Below are positions 1 to 7,710 of a DNA stretch of 64,000 nucleotides, in pieces (within the stretch, counting starts at the first letter, position 1; the number at the start of each line of letters is the position of its first letter). The notes under the pieces were generated by a model. That model saw only the letters and a list, made by a program, of their open reading frames with translations. It was not told the DNA's origin and made no database searches. A program made the translations under genes and the position numbers. Location: positions 868,001 through 932,000 of the forward strand of contig CP179201.1 in NCBI GenBank assembly GCA_051201605.1, read 5' to 3'. This stretch comes from CABZJG01 sp902512685 (GTDB taxonomy: Bacteria; Pseudomonadota; Alphaproteobacteria; Rhodobacterales; Rhodobacteraceae).

Positions 1-541
1 TATCATGTAAATAGATTTTAAAGAGTGAGTGTTTTGCATATTTGCATTTTTATAACTTAAAATAACTTGATTAATTTTTGCGCTGCTCATCGCTTCATTC
101 GGGTCTTGATTGTTAGAGAGCAGTGTTTCAGGAAGAATTTTTACCAGCAAATGGCTGATTGATTGGTTTTTTATGGATACTTCGGCTCCTATCGACCGAG
201 GTTGCAATGAGCCTAGTTGAGAAAATTTTAGGTCAAGATTCAGTTTTAAAAGATGCCAACTATGGCTGGCAATCCGATCGGCTATATAATTGCTTTGGAA
301 TGGTTTTATCATCAATCCAGATTTCTAGCTCTATGCTTTGGCGTATTATAATTATGCCGGTTTCAGTTGTGGGTTTCAAGGTTTTCATCTTTTTAATAAA
401 TCCAAAAATATGGAATTATTTATCAATACGGTTCCAAACAAGAATTATAAAATTTATTTGATCATTAACTTTTCAAATGTTATCCACAAATGCATCGAGC
501 AAATAAAAATAAAGTAAAAAGTAGCCTAAGGAGCGCTCTTA
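1..541. other. AT-rich stretch without a supported gene
   Basis: I see no convincing gene here. A 100-codon reading frame at 159..461 on the plus strand has no clear ribosome binding site, no recognisable domain and an AT-driven composition. Other frames give only short open pieces. The stretch may hold the decayed end of a gene that lies outside the window, but nothing in it can be named. Confidence 0.5.
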
Positions 542-814
542 ATGCGATTTGCTTGCCCGTGTTGCGGAACTGATTATGCTGTACCGACCGCCAAAATGCC
601 GCGGGGCTATTTTAAGGTGGTTTGTTCCCATTGCAGCTATAAATGGCGCAAAGCAATTGGTGTGGAAACAAATTTCTCTAGGCAAAAAATTGATCTGGAA
701 AAAAACACAAACTATGGCAGTTCAACCGATGCTGTTAAACTCGCGTACCTACCAGAGGTTTTAGAGATACTGCGTGAAGAGGCCGCAACCGAAACGCTCT
801 TGCGGCGGTCCTAG
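542..814 (+). CDS. Small zinc-ribbon protein (MJ0042-type N-terminus)
   Basis: This 90-residue protein opens with a CPCCG knuckle at residues 5-9 and has a second CSHC knuckle near 28-31, followed by a KWR segment. That spacing is typical of the MJ0042/zinc_ribbon_4-5 family, seen at the N-terminus of many alphaproteobacterial proteins. The remaining 50 residues are polar and have no recognisable fold. The start is supported by an AAGGAG-like site just upstream. It precedes the sigma-54-driven TPR glycosyltransferase gene but is separated from it by 200 bp, so co-transcription is uncertain. The role is unknown; zinc binding is inferred from the cysteines only. Confidence 0.7.
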   Translation: MRFACPCCGTDYAVPTAKMPRGYFKVVCSHCSYKWRKAIGVETNFSRQKIDLEKNTNYGSSTDAVKLAYLPEVLEILREEAATETLLRRS

Positions 815-958
815 GCATCTATAAGATGGCAGATGAATAAAACTTAGTTTGATATAGCTAAATATAATATGATGATTGCCTATACATATTTTTTAACGGC
901 GTGATAAAAACCCCTGTAAGCTTTGATACACCCACCTCTAGCGGTGTGGCATATTACT

Positions 959-974
959 TGGCCTATTTATTGCT
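959..974 (+). promoter_or_regulatory. Sigma-54 promoter of the TPR glycosyltransferase gene
   Basis: TGGCCTATTTATTGCT has the invariant -24 GG and -12 GC separated by 10 bp and agrees with the TGGCAC-N5-TTGCW consensus at the outer bases. The predicted transcript start, near 986, lies about 28 nt before the ATG at 1014. Sigma-54 is a usual driver of flagellar structural genes, so this links the gene to flagellar control. Confidence 0.65.
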
Positions 975-1013
975 TCTAGTTGTTATCCAAGTATCAAATA
1001 AGAAGATATTTCT

Positions 1014-3872
1014 ATGAATGGGGTCATACAAGAAGCTTTGATGAAAGGCGTTGAAATGCACGTTGCTGGTGAGTTTGCATTTGCCAGTCAATTGTATGAT
1101 GCTGTCATAAAGTTGCAACCTAATCACGCTGACGCCAATCATAATATGGGTTTGTTAAAGCTTGATACGGGCCATGTTCTGGAAGCCTTGCCATATTTGC
1201 AGACTGCCCTTCAGGCAGACACAAGCATTGCTCAGTTTTGGCTAAGTTATATCAAGGCACTTATTAAGTTAGACAGAGTGGATGAAGCGACTAGAGTTCT
1301 GAGCCTGGCGAAGGAGAGTGGAGCAGAGGGTGAAGAGTTTCTTGAGTTACACCAAAAGCTAAAAACTACTGCGACGCAAACTCCGCCGCAGAGCACCATT
1401 AATCAACTATTGAACTTATATGAACAAAGGCAATTAGAAGCCGTAGTTGAACAGGCACAAGCCCTTACACATCAATATCCAAAGGCTTTTGGCATATGGA
1501 ATATTATAGGGGCGGCAAACAAGGGCTTAGGGCAAGTTGTTGAAGCGTCAGAAGCGTTTAAGAAGGTCACTGAGTTAAACCCAAGCTATGTTGATGGATT
1601 TAGTAACCTTGGCGTAACTCTCCATAAGCAAGGCAAGCTGGATGAAGCGCTTGAGGCATACAAGAAAGCACTCTTGATAAAGCCTGATAGTGCTGAGATT
1701 CAATGCTACATCGGCAATTCTCTCAAAAATCAAGGTAAGCTAGAGGAGGCTGTAGAAGCTTATAAAAGTGCAATAGAACTTAAGTATGACTATACTGATG
1801 CACATAATAACCTAGGCATTGCACTTAAAGATCAAGAGAAGCTGGATGATGCAATAGAGGCCTATAAAAAAGCTCTCTCTGTTGACCCAAAATACGTATA
1901 CGCCCATTACAACTTGGGTAAAGTTTTTCAAACTCAAGGCAAGCTGGAAAAAGCGATAGAGGCTTACAAAATGGCGCTATCCCTCAAGCCGGATTATGCT
2001 GATGTACATAACAACATGGGCGCTGCTCTCAAAGATCAATTTAAGCTGGACGAGGCTATACAGGCTTACAATAATGCAATATCCTTAAAGCCCGATTATG
2101 CTGAAGCCTATAGCAATATGGGCGCTGCTCTTAACGACCAAGGCAAGCTGGAAGAAGCGATAGAGGCTTACAAAATGGCGCTATCCCTCAGACCTGATTA
2201 TGCGGAGGCCTATTTTAATATGGGCAATACTCTCAAAGATCAAGGCAAGCTGGAAGAAGCTAATGCGGTTTACAAAAGGGCTCTAAACCTCAAGCCGAAT
2301 TATGCTGAGGCCTATCAAAATATTGGAGTTACACTCAAAGATCAAGGCAAGCTAGAAGAAGCCATTGAGGCTTACAAAATGGCGCTAGCCCTCAGACCTA
2401 ATTATACGGAGGCCTATTATAACATGGGCAATGCTCTCAAAGACCAAGGTAAGCTGAAAGAAGCTATTGAGGTTTATAAGAGTGTGCTAGAATTTAAGCC
2501 TGATTATGCTGAGGCCCACGCCCAAAAGCTTTTTCTTCAGGCACACCTTTGCGATTGGAATGCCATTTATCAAGATGGAAATTCAATTCTTGAATTGGGA
2601 ACATTGAAGAAAGATATCCAACCCTTCACGGTGCTAGCGCTTGAAGATGCCCCCGATCGTCATCGGTTTCGTTCAGAATTATACGCGAGTACAAAATTCC
2701 CTAAGCGAAATTTGCAACCGTCAGCTAGGCCTGTAGAGAAGCCAGATCGTCTAAGAATTGGCTATTTCTCAACTGACTTCAAAGAGCACCCCGTTGCATA
2801 CCTTATGGCTAAGATCTTTGAAATCCATGACCGCAATCTATTTGAAGTTTTTGGCTATTCTATTGGTTTACCAAAAATGGACGAAATGAGAAAAAGGCTT
2901 ACGAGTTCATTTGATATATTCAGAGATCTCCATAATATTGGAGATGCTGAAGTTGTTAAAACAGTGCGTGAGGAAGAATTAGATATTGCTATTGACCTGA
3001 CGGGATATACCCAAAACACTCGCAGTGGGCTTTTCTCTCACCGTTTGGCGCCCGTACAAATCAATTATCTGGGCTACCCTGGAACTTTGGGCGCTGAGTT
3101 CATGGACTATATTATTGCAGACCAAATCCTGATTCCTCAAGATTATCAAAAGTTCTACTCAGAAAAGCCAATATATTTGCCACATCAATACCAGGCTCAA
3201 GATGACAGTCTGGTTGTTTCCAAAAAACTACTTTCACGTGAAAAACTTGGCTTGCCCGAGCAAGGTTTTGTGTTTTGTGCAATTAACAACAATTACAAAA
3301 TTAGCCCTCGTGAATTTGATATTTGGATGAATTTACTACATCAGGTTGAGGAAAGTGTTTTATGGCTTCTCGAAGGAAATAAATGGGCGAGGCAAAACCT
3401 AGAGAATGAAGCTAAAGCAAGAGGCATTAATTCGGACCGAATAATTTTCACGAAAAAAGTTCCATTTGATATGTACTTATCACAATTCCGCCAGGCAGAT
3501 TTGTATTTGGATACCTTCAATTATAACGCTGGAAGCACAGCAAGTAACGCTCTTTGGGCAGGTCTCCCTCTAATTACTATGCCTGGGAAAAGTTATTCTG
3601 CTCGAATGGCAAGTAGTTTACTTCACGCACTCGAAATGCCAGAGCTAATAGCGAACTCTGAAAAAGAATATGAAGAATTGGCCTTAGGATTGGCTAAAAA
3701 TCGCAAGAAACTGAATGCTATTCGAAAAAAGCTTTCCCGAAATATCAAAACTGCGCCATTATTTCAGACGGAAAGGTTTACACGTAATTTTGAGAAAGGC
3801 CTTCGAGCGGCATACAGTAATTATTTTGAAGGTAAGGCCCCAGAAGTGATTTTTGTGCAGGATAATGAATAA
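1014..3872 (+). CDS. TPR-repeat O-GlcNAc transferase-like protein (SPINDLY/OGT family)
   Basis: This 952-residue cytoplasmic protein is built of at least a dozen TPR units (about residues 10-500; repeated GKLEEAIEAYKMAL-type helices). They are followed by an OGT/SPINDLY-type GT41 catalytic region (about 560-940) with the family's DLTGYTQNTR, NYLGYPGTLG and FNYNAGSTASNALWAGLP segments. GT41 enzymes move GlcNAc or related sugars from UDP donors to Ser/Thr of proteins. The sigma-54 promoter at 959..974 and the position next to two flagellin genes suggest flagellin as the substrate; that is inference. The middle repeats are nearly identical at the DNA level (about 1920-2480), so unit number may vary between strains. 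No signal peptide is present. Confidence 0.85.
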   Translation: MNGVIQEALMKGVEMHVAGEFAFASQLYDAVIKLQPNHADANHNMGLLKLDTGHVLEALPYLQTALQADTSIAQFWLSYIKALIKLDRVDEATRVLSLAKESGAEGEEFLELHQKLKTTATQTPPQSTINQLLNLYEQRQLEAVVEQAQALTHQYPKAFGIWNIIGAANKGLGQVVEASEAFKKVTELNPSYVDGFSNLGVTLHKQGKLDEALEAYKKALLIKPDSAEIQCYIGNSLKNQGKLEEAVEAYKSAIELKYDYTDAHNNLGIALKDQEKLDDAIEAYKKALSVDPKYVYAHYNLGKVFQTQGKLEKAIEAYKMALSLKPDYADVHNNMGAALKDQFKLDEAIQAYNNAISLKPDYAEAYSNMGAALNDQGKLEEAIEAYKMALSLRPDYAEAYFNMGNTLKDQGKLEEANAVYKRALNLKPNYAEAYQNIGVTLKDQGKLEEAIEAYKMALALRPNYTEAYYNMGNALKDQGKLKEAIEVYKSVLEFKPDYAEAHAQKLFLQAHLCDWNAIYQDGNSILELGTLKKDIQPFTVLALEDAPDRHRFRSELYASTKFPKRNLQPSARPVEKPDRLRIGYFSTDFKEHPVAYLMAKIFEIHDRNLFEVFGYSIGLPKMDEMRKRLTSSFDIFRDLHNIGDAEVVKTVREEELDIAIDLTGYTQNTRSGLFSHRLAPVQINYLGYPGTLGAEFMDYIIADQILIPQDYQKFYSEKPIYLPHQYQAQDDSLVVSKKLLSREKLGLPEQGFVFCAINNNYKISPREFDIWMNLLHQVEESVLWLLEGNKWARQNLENEAKARGINSDRIIFTKKVPFDMYLSQFRQADLYLDTFNYNAGSTASNALWAGLPLITMPGKSYSARMASSLLHALEMPELIANSEKEYEELALGLAKNRKKLNAIRKKLSRNIKTAPLFQTERFTRNFEKGLRAAYSNYFEGKAPEVIFVQDNE

Positions 3873-4101
3873 TGGACCAGTCGCAATTTTCTGTATCATG
3901 ACATACTTTCGGCAAGAACCTTAAAAGAAACACAATAATTTCTTAGGGAAATATTTTCAAAACCCGTAAGCAAGTTTTTAAAATGTTTGCACCCAGTCGT
4001 AGCTAACTGAACTCGTCTCTCTAAAAAAATAAAATATCAACCGTAATAGTAGTGAACCAGAATTTCTTAGAAGAAATACGTCTAAGTTTTGATGGTCGAA
4101 G
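3873..4101. other. Intergenic AT-rich segment before the tandem array
   Basis: This 229-bp gap lies between the glycosyltransferase stop and the first repeat unit. No reading frame or RNA gene is apparent. I searched it on the plus strand for GG-N10-GC sigma-54 elements and found none with correct spacing. The promoter for flagellin 1 therefore probably lies in or after the array. Confidence 0.5.
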
Positions 4102-5025
4102 GGCGCATTGCGCCAACTGCTGGCTCGTGAGGGTACGGCATGACTATGGCGCATTGCGCCAACTGCTGGCTCGTGAGGGTACGGCATGACTATGGCGCTT
4201 GCGCCAACTGCTGGCTCGTGAGGGTACGGCATAACTATGGCGCTTGCGCCAACTGCTGGCTCGTGAGGGTACGGCATGACTATGGCGCATTGCGCCAACT
4301 GCTGGCTCGTGAGGGTACGGCATAACTATGGCGCTTGCGCCAACTGCTGGCTCGTGAGGGTACGGCATGACTATGGCGCATTGCGCCAACTGCTGGCTCG
4401 TGAGGGTACGGCATGACTATGGCGCATTGCGCCAACTGCTGGCTCGTGAGGGTACGGCATGACTATGGCGCATTGCGCCAACTGCTGGCTCGTGAGGGTA
4501 CGGCATAACTATGGCGCTTGCGCCAACTGCTGGCTCGTGAGGGTACGGCATAACTATGGCGCTTGCGCCAACTGCTGGCTCGTGAGGGTACGGCATAACT
4601 ATGGCGCATTGCGCCAACTGCTGGCTCGTGAGGGTACGGCATAACTATGGCGCTTGCGCCAACTGCTGGCTCGTGAGGGTACGGCATAACTATGGCGCTT
4701 GCGCCAACTGCTGGCTCGTGAGGGTACGGCATGACTATGGCGCATTGCGCCAACTGCTGGCTCGTGAGGGTACGGCATGACTATGGCGCTTGCGCCAACT
4801 GCTGGCTCGTGAGGGTACGGCATGACTATGGCGCATTGCGTCAACTGCTGGCTCGTGAGGGTACGGCATGACTATGGCGCATTGCGTCAACTGCTGGCTC
4901 GTGAGGGTACGGCATAACTATGGCGCATTGCGTCAACTGCTGGCTCGTGAGGGTACGGCATAACTATGGCGCTTGCGCCAACTGCTGGCTCGTGAGGGTA
5001 CGGCATAACTATGGCGCATTGTGTC
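4102..5025. repeat. Tandem 45/46-bp repeat array (20 full units plus a partial unit) upstream of flagellin 1
   Basis: Twenty full head-to-tail units run from 4102 to 5012, followed by a diverged partial unit starting at 5013. Each unit begins with a hairpin GGCGC-(A)TT-GCGCC, continues with an invariant AACTGCTGGCTCGTGAGG core and ends GGTACGGCATRACTATG. Units with ATT in the loop are 46 bp (11 copies); those with TT are 45 bp (9 copies). A second two-state position is G or A in CATRACT. Units 17-19 carry GCGTC and the terminal one GTGTC in the right hairpin arm. The array ends about 40 bp before the flagellin start. Flagellin 2 has only one copy of the hairpin in its leader. Copy number is likely to vary between isolates. 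Confidence 0.95.
5001..5016 (+). promoter_or_regulatory. Candidate sigma-54-like element in the last full repeat unit
   Basis: CGGCATAACTATGGCG has GG and GC at the obligatory 10-bp spacing and keeps C4, A5 and T12 of the -24/-12 consensus, but it lacks T1 and the TTGC box. The expected start, near 5027, would leave a leader of about 37 nt before the flagellin ATG. The same element occurs in every unit of the array, always with this spacing. It is weaker than the flagellin 2 and flhA promoters, so this call is tentative. Confidence 0.35.
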
Positions 5026-5029
5026 GAAA

Positions 5030-5044
5030 GCTGATCTGTTCAGC
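5030..5044 (+). promoter_or_regulatory. Conserved flagellin mRNA leader hairpin
   Basis: GCTGATCTGTTCAGC can fold as a 5-bp stem (GCTGA/TCAGC) with a 5-nt loop. It ends 19 nt before the flagellin 1 start, just ahead of the AGGAGA ribosome binding site. The same 15 bases occur in the leader of flagellin 2 although the sequence around them differs, so the element seems to be retained by selection. Confidence 0.5.
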
Positions 5045-5063
5045 ACAATAGGAGAAAGTAACT

Positions 5064-6563
5064 ATGGCACTTACTGTAAGTACAAATACAGGCGCACTGA
5101 TGGCCCAAGCGGCTGCCAGCAGCGTCAACAAGGATATGGAATCTTCCATACAGAGACTTTCCACAGGGAAGCGTATCAACTCAGCGTCTGATGATGCCGC
5201 TGGCGTTGCAATTGCCTCCCGGATGGAAGCGAGTTACCGCGGTCTAAACCAGGCAATTCGAAATGCAACTGACGCTCAAGCTCTTATCAATACAGCGGAA
5301 GGCGCCCAAATCGAAACCACAAGTATTTTGCAGCGTATGCGGGAATTGGCAGTACAGTCAATTAACGACACCAACAGCACAGAGGACAGGCTCGCTTTAA
5401 ATAACGAGATTACCCAACTCCAAGCTGAGATAACGCGCATTGCGGATACTACAACTTGGGCAGGCATTAAGCTTCTGGACGGCACATTTGTCACCAAATC
5501 GTTCCAAGTTGGGGATGATGCAGATCAGACTTTGACCGTATCACAAGATGATATGCGGCCATCTGCGCTCGGTGCACATCGCATTGATACTACTGCTGTA
5601 ACTACGGCAGCGAGCACCACTGCGACTGAAACCATTACAGAAACAAGCATAACAGTTCTGGGTAAAGACGGATCAGCTGCTGCTGCCGTGACTGCTGGCG
5701 ATTCTGCAAAACTACTTGCAGGAGCGATTAACACGGATACGTCGTCAACAGGTGTTACTGCCAAAGCGCATACAGCAATCAAAATGTCGCTTGGTGCTGA
5801 CCCTGCTACAACCACTTCGTTTACTCTCACTGGAGGTGGTACCGCTGTATCTATAGTTGCATCTGTAACCGATAATGCTGACCTGACAGAGTTGTTAAAC
5901 GTCATTAACACCAACTCCAGCACCACTGGTGTCACGGCGGAGTTTGACGGAACAAGTAAAGCCGCAATTATCCTGCGTGAAGCAGATGGTGATGACATCA
6001 CTATTGAGGGTTTCGCCGCGACAACTGCAGGCAGCACAGCCATAACTGCGACCATTACCAAGCAGTCCAACTATGCGGGGACAGCATTTACCACTGGTGT
6101 AAGCTTAGTATCTGCCGCCAATGACTCAACTTATGCGACAGGTGTTGTACGTATGGAATCGACTAAGTCCTTTACGTATAGTGGCTCAACTGGGAATGCT
6201 GCCACAGGCTATACTGGCGCTTCTACTACGGGTACCTCGAGCCTATCAAAAATATCTGCACTTTCGGTATCGTCTCAAGCGAATGCTGAAGCTGCACTCG
6301 GTGTGATTGATGGTGCGATCCAAATGGTGAACAATAGCCGTGGAGCACTTGGCGCTTACTCAAACAGGCTGGATAGCACGATTTCGAATTTGACGAATAT
6401 TTCGAATGAAACGCAGGCTTCAGCTGGCCGTATCACAGATGCGGACTTTGCGGCGGAAACCACGGCCTTGGCCAAAGCCCAAATCCTTCAGCAAGCCTCA
6501 ACAGCTATGCTTGCACAAGCGAACGCATCTAAGCAAAATGTGCTGAGCTTGCTTCAAGGCTAA
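5064..6563 (+). CDS. fliC: Flagellin 1
   Basis: This 499-residue flagellin has the classical D0/D1 N-terminus (INSASDDAAGVAIASRM near 38-54 and a RMRELAVQS segment near 90-98). The C-terminus is the matching one (SNRLDSTISNLTNISNE, ending in QNVLSLLQG). The central 170-390 region is a Thr/Ala/Ser-rich, cysteine-free, surface-exposed domain with hook-IN-like stretches and is where it differs most from flagellin 2. The N-terminal DNA is about 95 percent like that of flagellin 2 by eye, and the last 65 bp are identical. The start has a good AGGAGA site. Upstream lie the tandem array and a leader hairpin; downstream is a strong terminator. The Ser/Thr-rich centre is a plausible target for O-linked modification. 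Confidence 0.95.
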   Translation: MALTVSTNTGALMAQAAASSVNKDMESSIQRLSTGKRINSASDDAAGVAIASRMEASYRGLNQAIRNATDAQALINTAEGAQIETTSILQRMRELAVQSINDTNSTEDRLALNNEITQLQAEITRIADTTTWAGIKLLDGTFVTKSFQVGDDADQTLTVSQDDMRPSALGAHRIDTTAVTTAASTTATETITETSITVLGKDGSAAAAVTAGDSAKLLAGAINTDTSSTGVTAKAHTAIKMSLGADPATTTSFTLTGGGTAVSIVASVTDNADLTELLNVINTNSSTTGVTAEFDGTSKAAIILREADGDDITIEGFAATTAGSTAITATITKQSNYAGTAFTTGVSLVSAANDSTYATGVVRMESTKSFTYSGSTGNAATGYTGASTTGTSSLSKISALSVSSQANAEAALGVIDGAIQMVNNSRGALGAYSNRLDSTISNLTNISNETQASAGRITDADFAAETTALAKAQILQQASTAMLAQANASKQNVLSLLQG

Positions 6564-7710
6564 GATAAAACACTACGTTATAGTAAAGGCCCGCCATTTG
6601 GCGGGCCTTTATTTTTGTGCGCCGTTTAACTCATTGCGATTAAATAGTGCCTCTTTTTTCTTATTCTGCTAAAGATCGGGATAAGTCATGCAAATTGAGG
6701 ATTATAATGACAAAGGTATCTGTTGCTAAATCCCTGGCCGAAGCAAAGAAATTAACAAAAGTTGGAAAAATAGAAGACGCAAAGCGCGTTTACGAAGAAA
6801 TTCTAAAAGCCTTTCCAGGAAATAAGCGCGCGAAAGAGGGCCTGGCTTTGCTGGGTAAAACCAGCTCTATCAGTAATAACCAACCCGCTCAAAATGAAAT
6901 TGAGCATTTAATTTCCCTTTATCATCAGGAACTGTTTTCCGAAACTATTTCTAAATCTAATTTATTATTAGAGGTTCACTCTGGCTCTGTTACCTTATGG
7001 AATATTCTTGGAGCCTCTTATTTAGGAATTGGTAATGCGAGCCAAGCTGAAGCAAGTTTTCGGCGTATCATAGATCTAGACCCTGCTTCATCTGAGGGAT
7101 GGTACAACCTTGGGGTTTCATTGCAAAAACAAAATGAACCACATGCTGCTATTAGCGCATATAAAGAGGCAACGAAATTAGACAGTTCTTATGTAAATGC
7201 CTACAATAATATGGGTTTAAACTTCAAGGATATAGGGGAATTCAAAGCAGCTCTAGAAGCGTATGATAAAGCACTTGAACTAAATCCCAAATATTCAGAG
7301 GTTCATTACAACAAAGGGCTTGTATTTCAATTAAATGGCCAGCTTCAGGAAGCATTGGCTGCTAACCTTGAAGCTTTATCACATAAACCGGACTATGTAG
7401 ATGCTTATCTTAACATTGGCTCTATATACCGTGCTTTAGAGGATTATGAAAAAGCGATAAATTTTTATAAAACTGCGATAACTTTGGAACCTAAATTTAC
7501 AGAGGCTTATAATAACTTAGGAAATACGCTTGGGGATATAGGAAAGTACGAGGAAGCGGTTTCAATATTAAGCACTGGAGTACAAATTGATCCAAACAAT
7601 GCAGAAATACATAATAATTTAGCTAACATATTTAAAAACCAAGGAAAATTAACAGCAGCAATAAAATCCTATGAACGGGCAATAGATTTAAACCCAAATC
7701 GAGCAGATTT
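6498..7710. repeat. Left arm of the large inverted repeat (flagellin 3' end, terminator and TPR N-terminus)
   Basis: Position p in this arm pairs with position 17507-p in the opposite arm at 9797..11009. The stretches I compared base by base show no mismatch or indel. The encoded 334 N-terminal TPR residues are the same in both genes. The first mismatch on the flagellin side is at 6497/11010. The identity ends sharply inside codon 335 of both TPR genes. Beyond 6497 the flagellin genes continue the symmetry with scattered substitutions. Confidence 0.93.
6585..6616 (+). terminator. Rho-independent terminator after flagellin 1
   Basis: AAAGGCCCGCC and GGCGGGCCTTT form an 11-bp stem around a tight loop and are followed by T-rich sequence. 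It sits 21 bp after the flagellin stop and about 90 bp before the TPR gene start, so the TPR gene is probably expressed by limited read-through or from a weak promoter of its own. Confidence 0.9.

Noticed and set aside
159..461. A 100-codon frame near the window start
   Set aside because: It has a weak start, no domain, and AT-rich composition consistent with chance. It could be part of a decayed gene but cannot be supported.
3978..4844. Several open frames across the array on both strands, encoding repeated 15-residue peptides
   Set aside because: They are open only because the repeated unit lacks stops in some phases. They change frame with the 45/46-bp alternation, have no ribosome sites and do not match any protein.
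4102..5025. The tandem array as a CRISPR array
   Set aside because: The units are contiguous with no unique spacers, the length varies by a single base, and no cas genes are present. It is a plain tandem repeat.
5276..6070. Long frames antisense to both flagellins
   Set aside because: They mirror flagellin codon structure (low stop frequency opposite Ala/Thr/Ser-rich coding) and occur opposite both copies. No ribosome sites support them.
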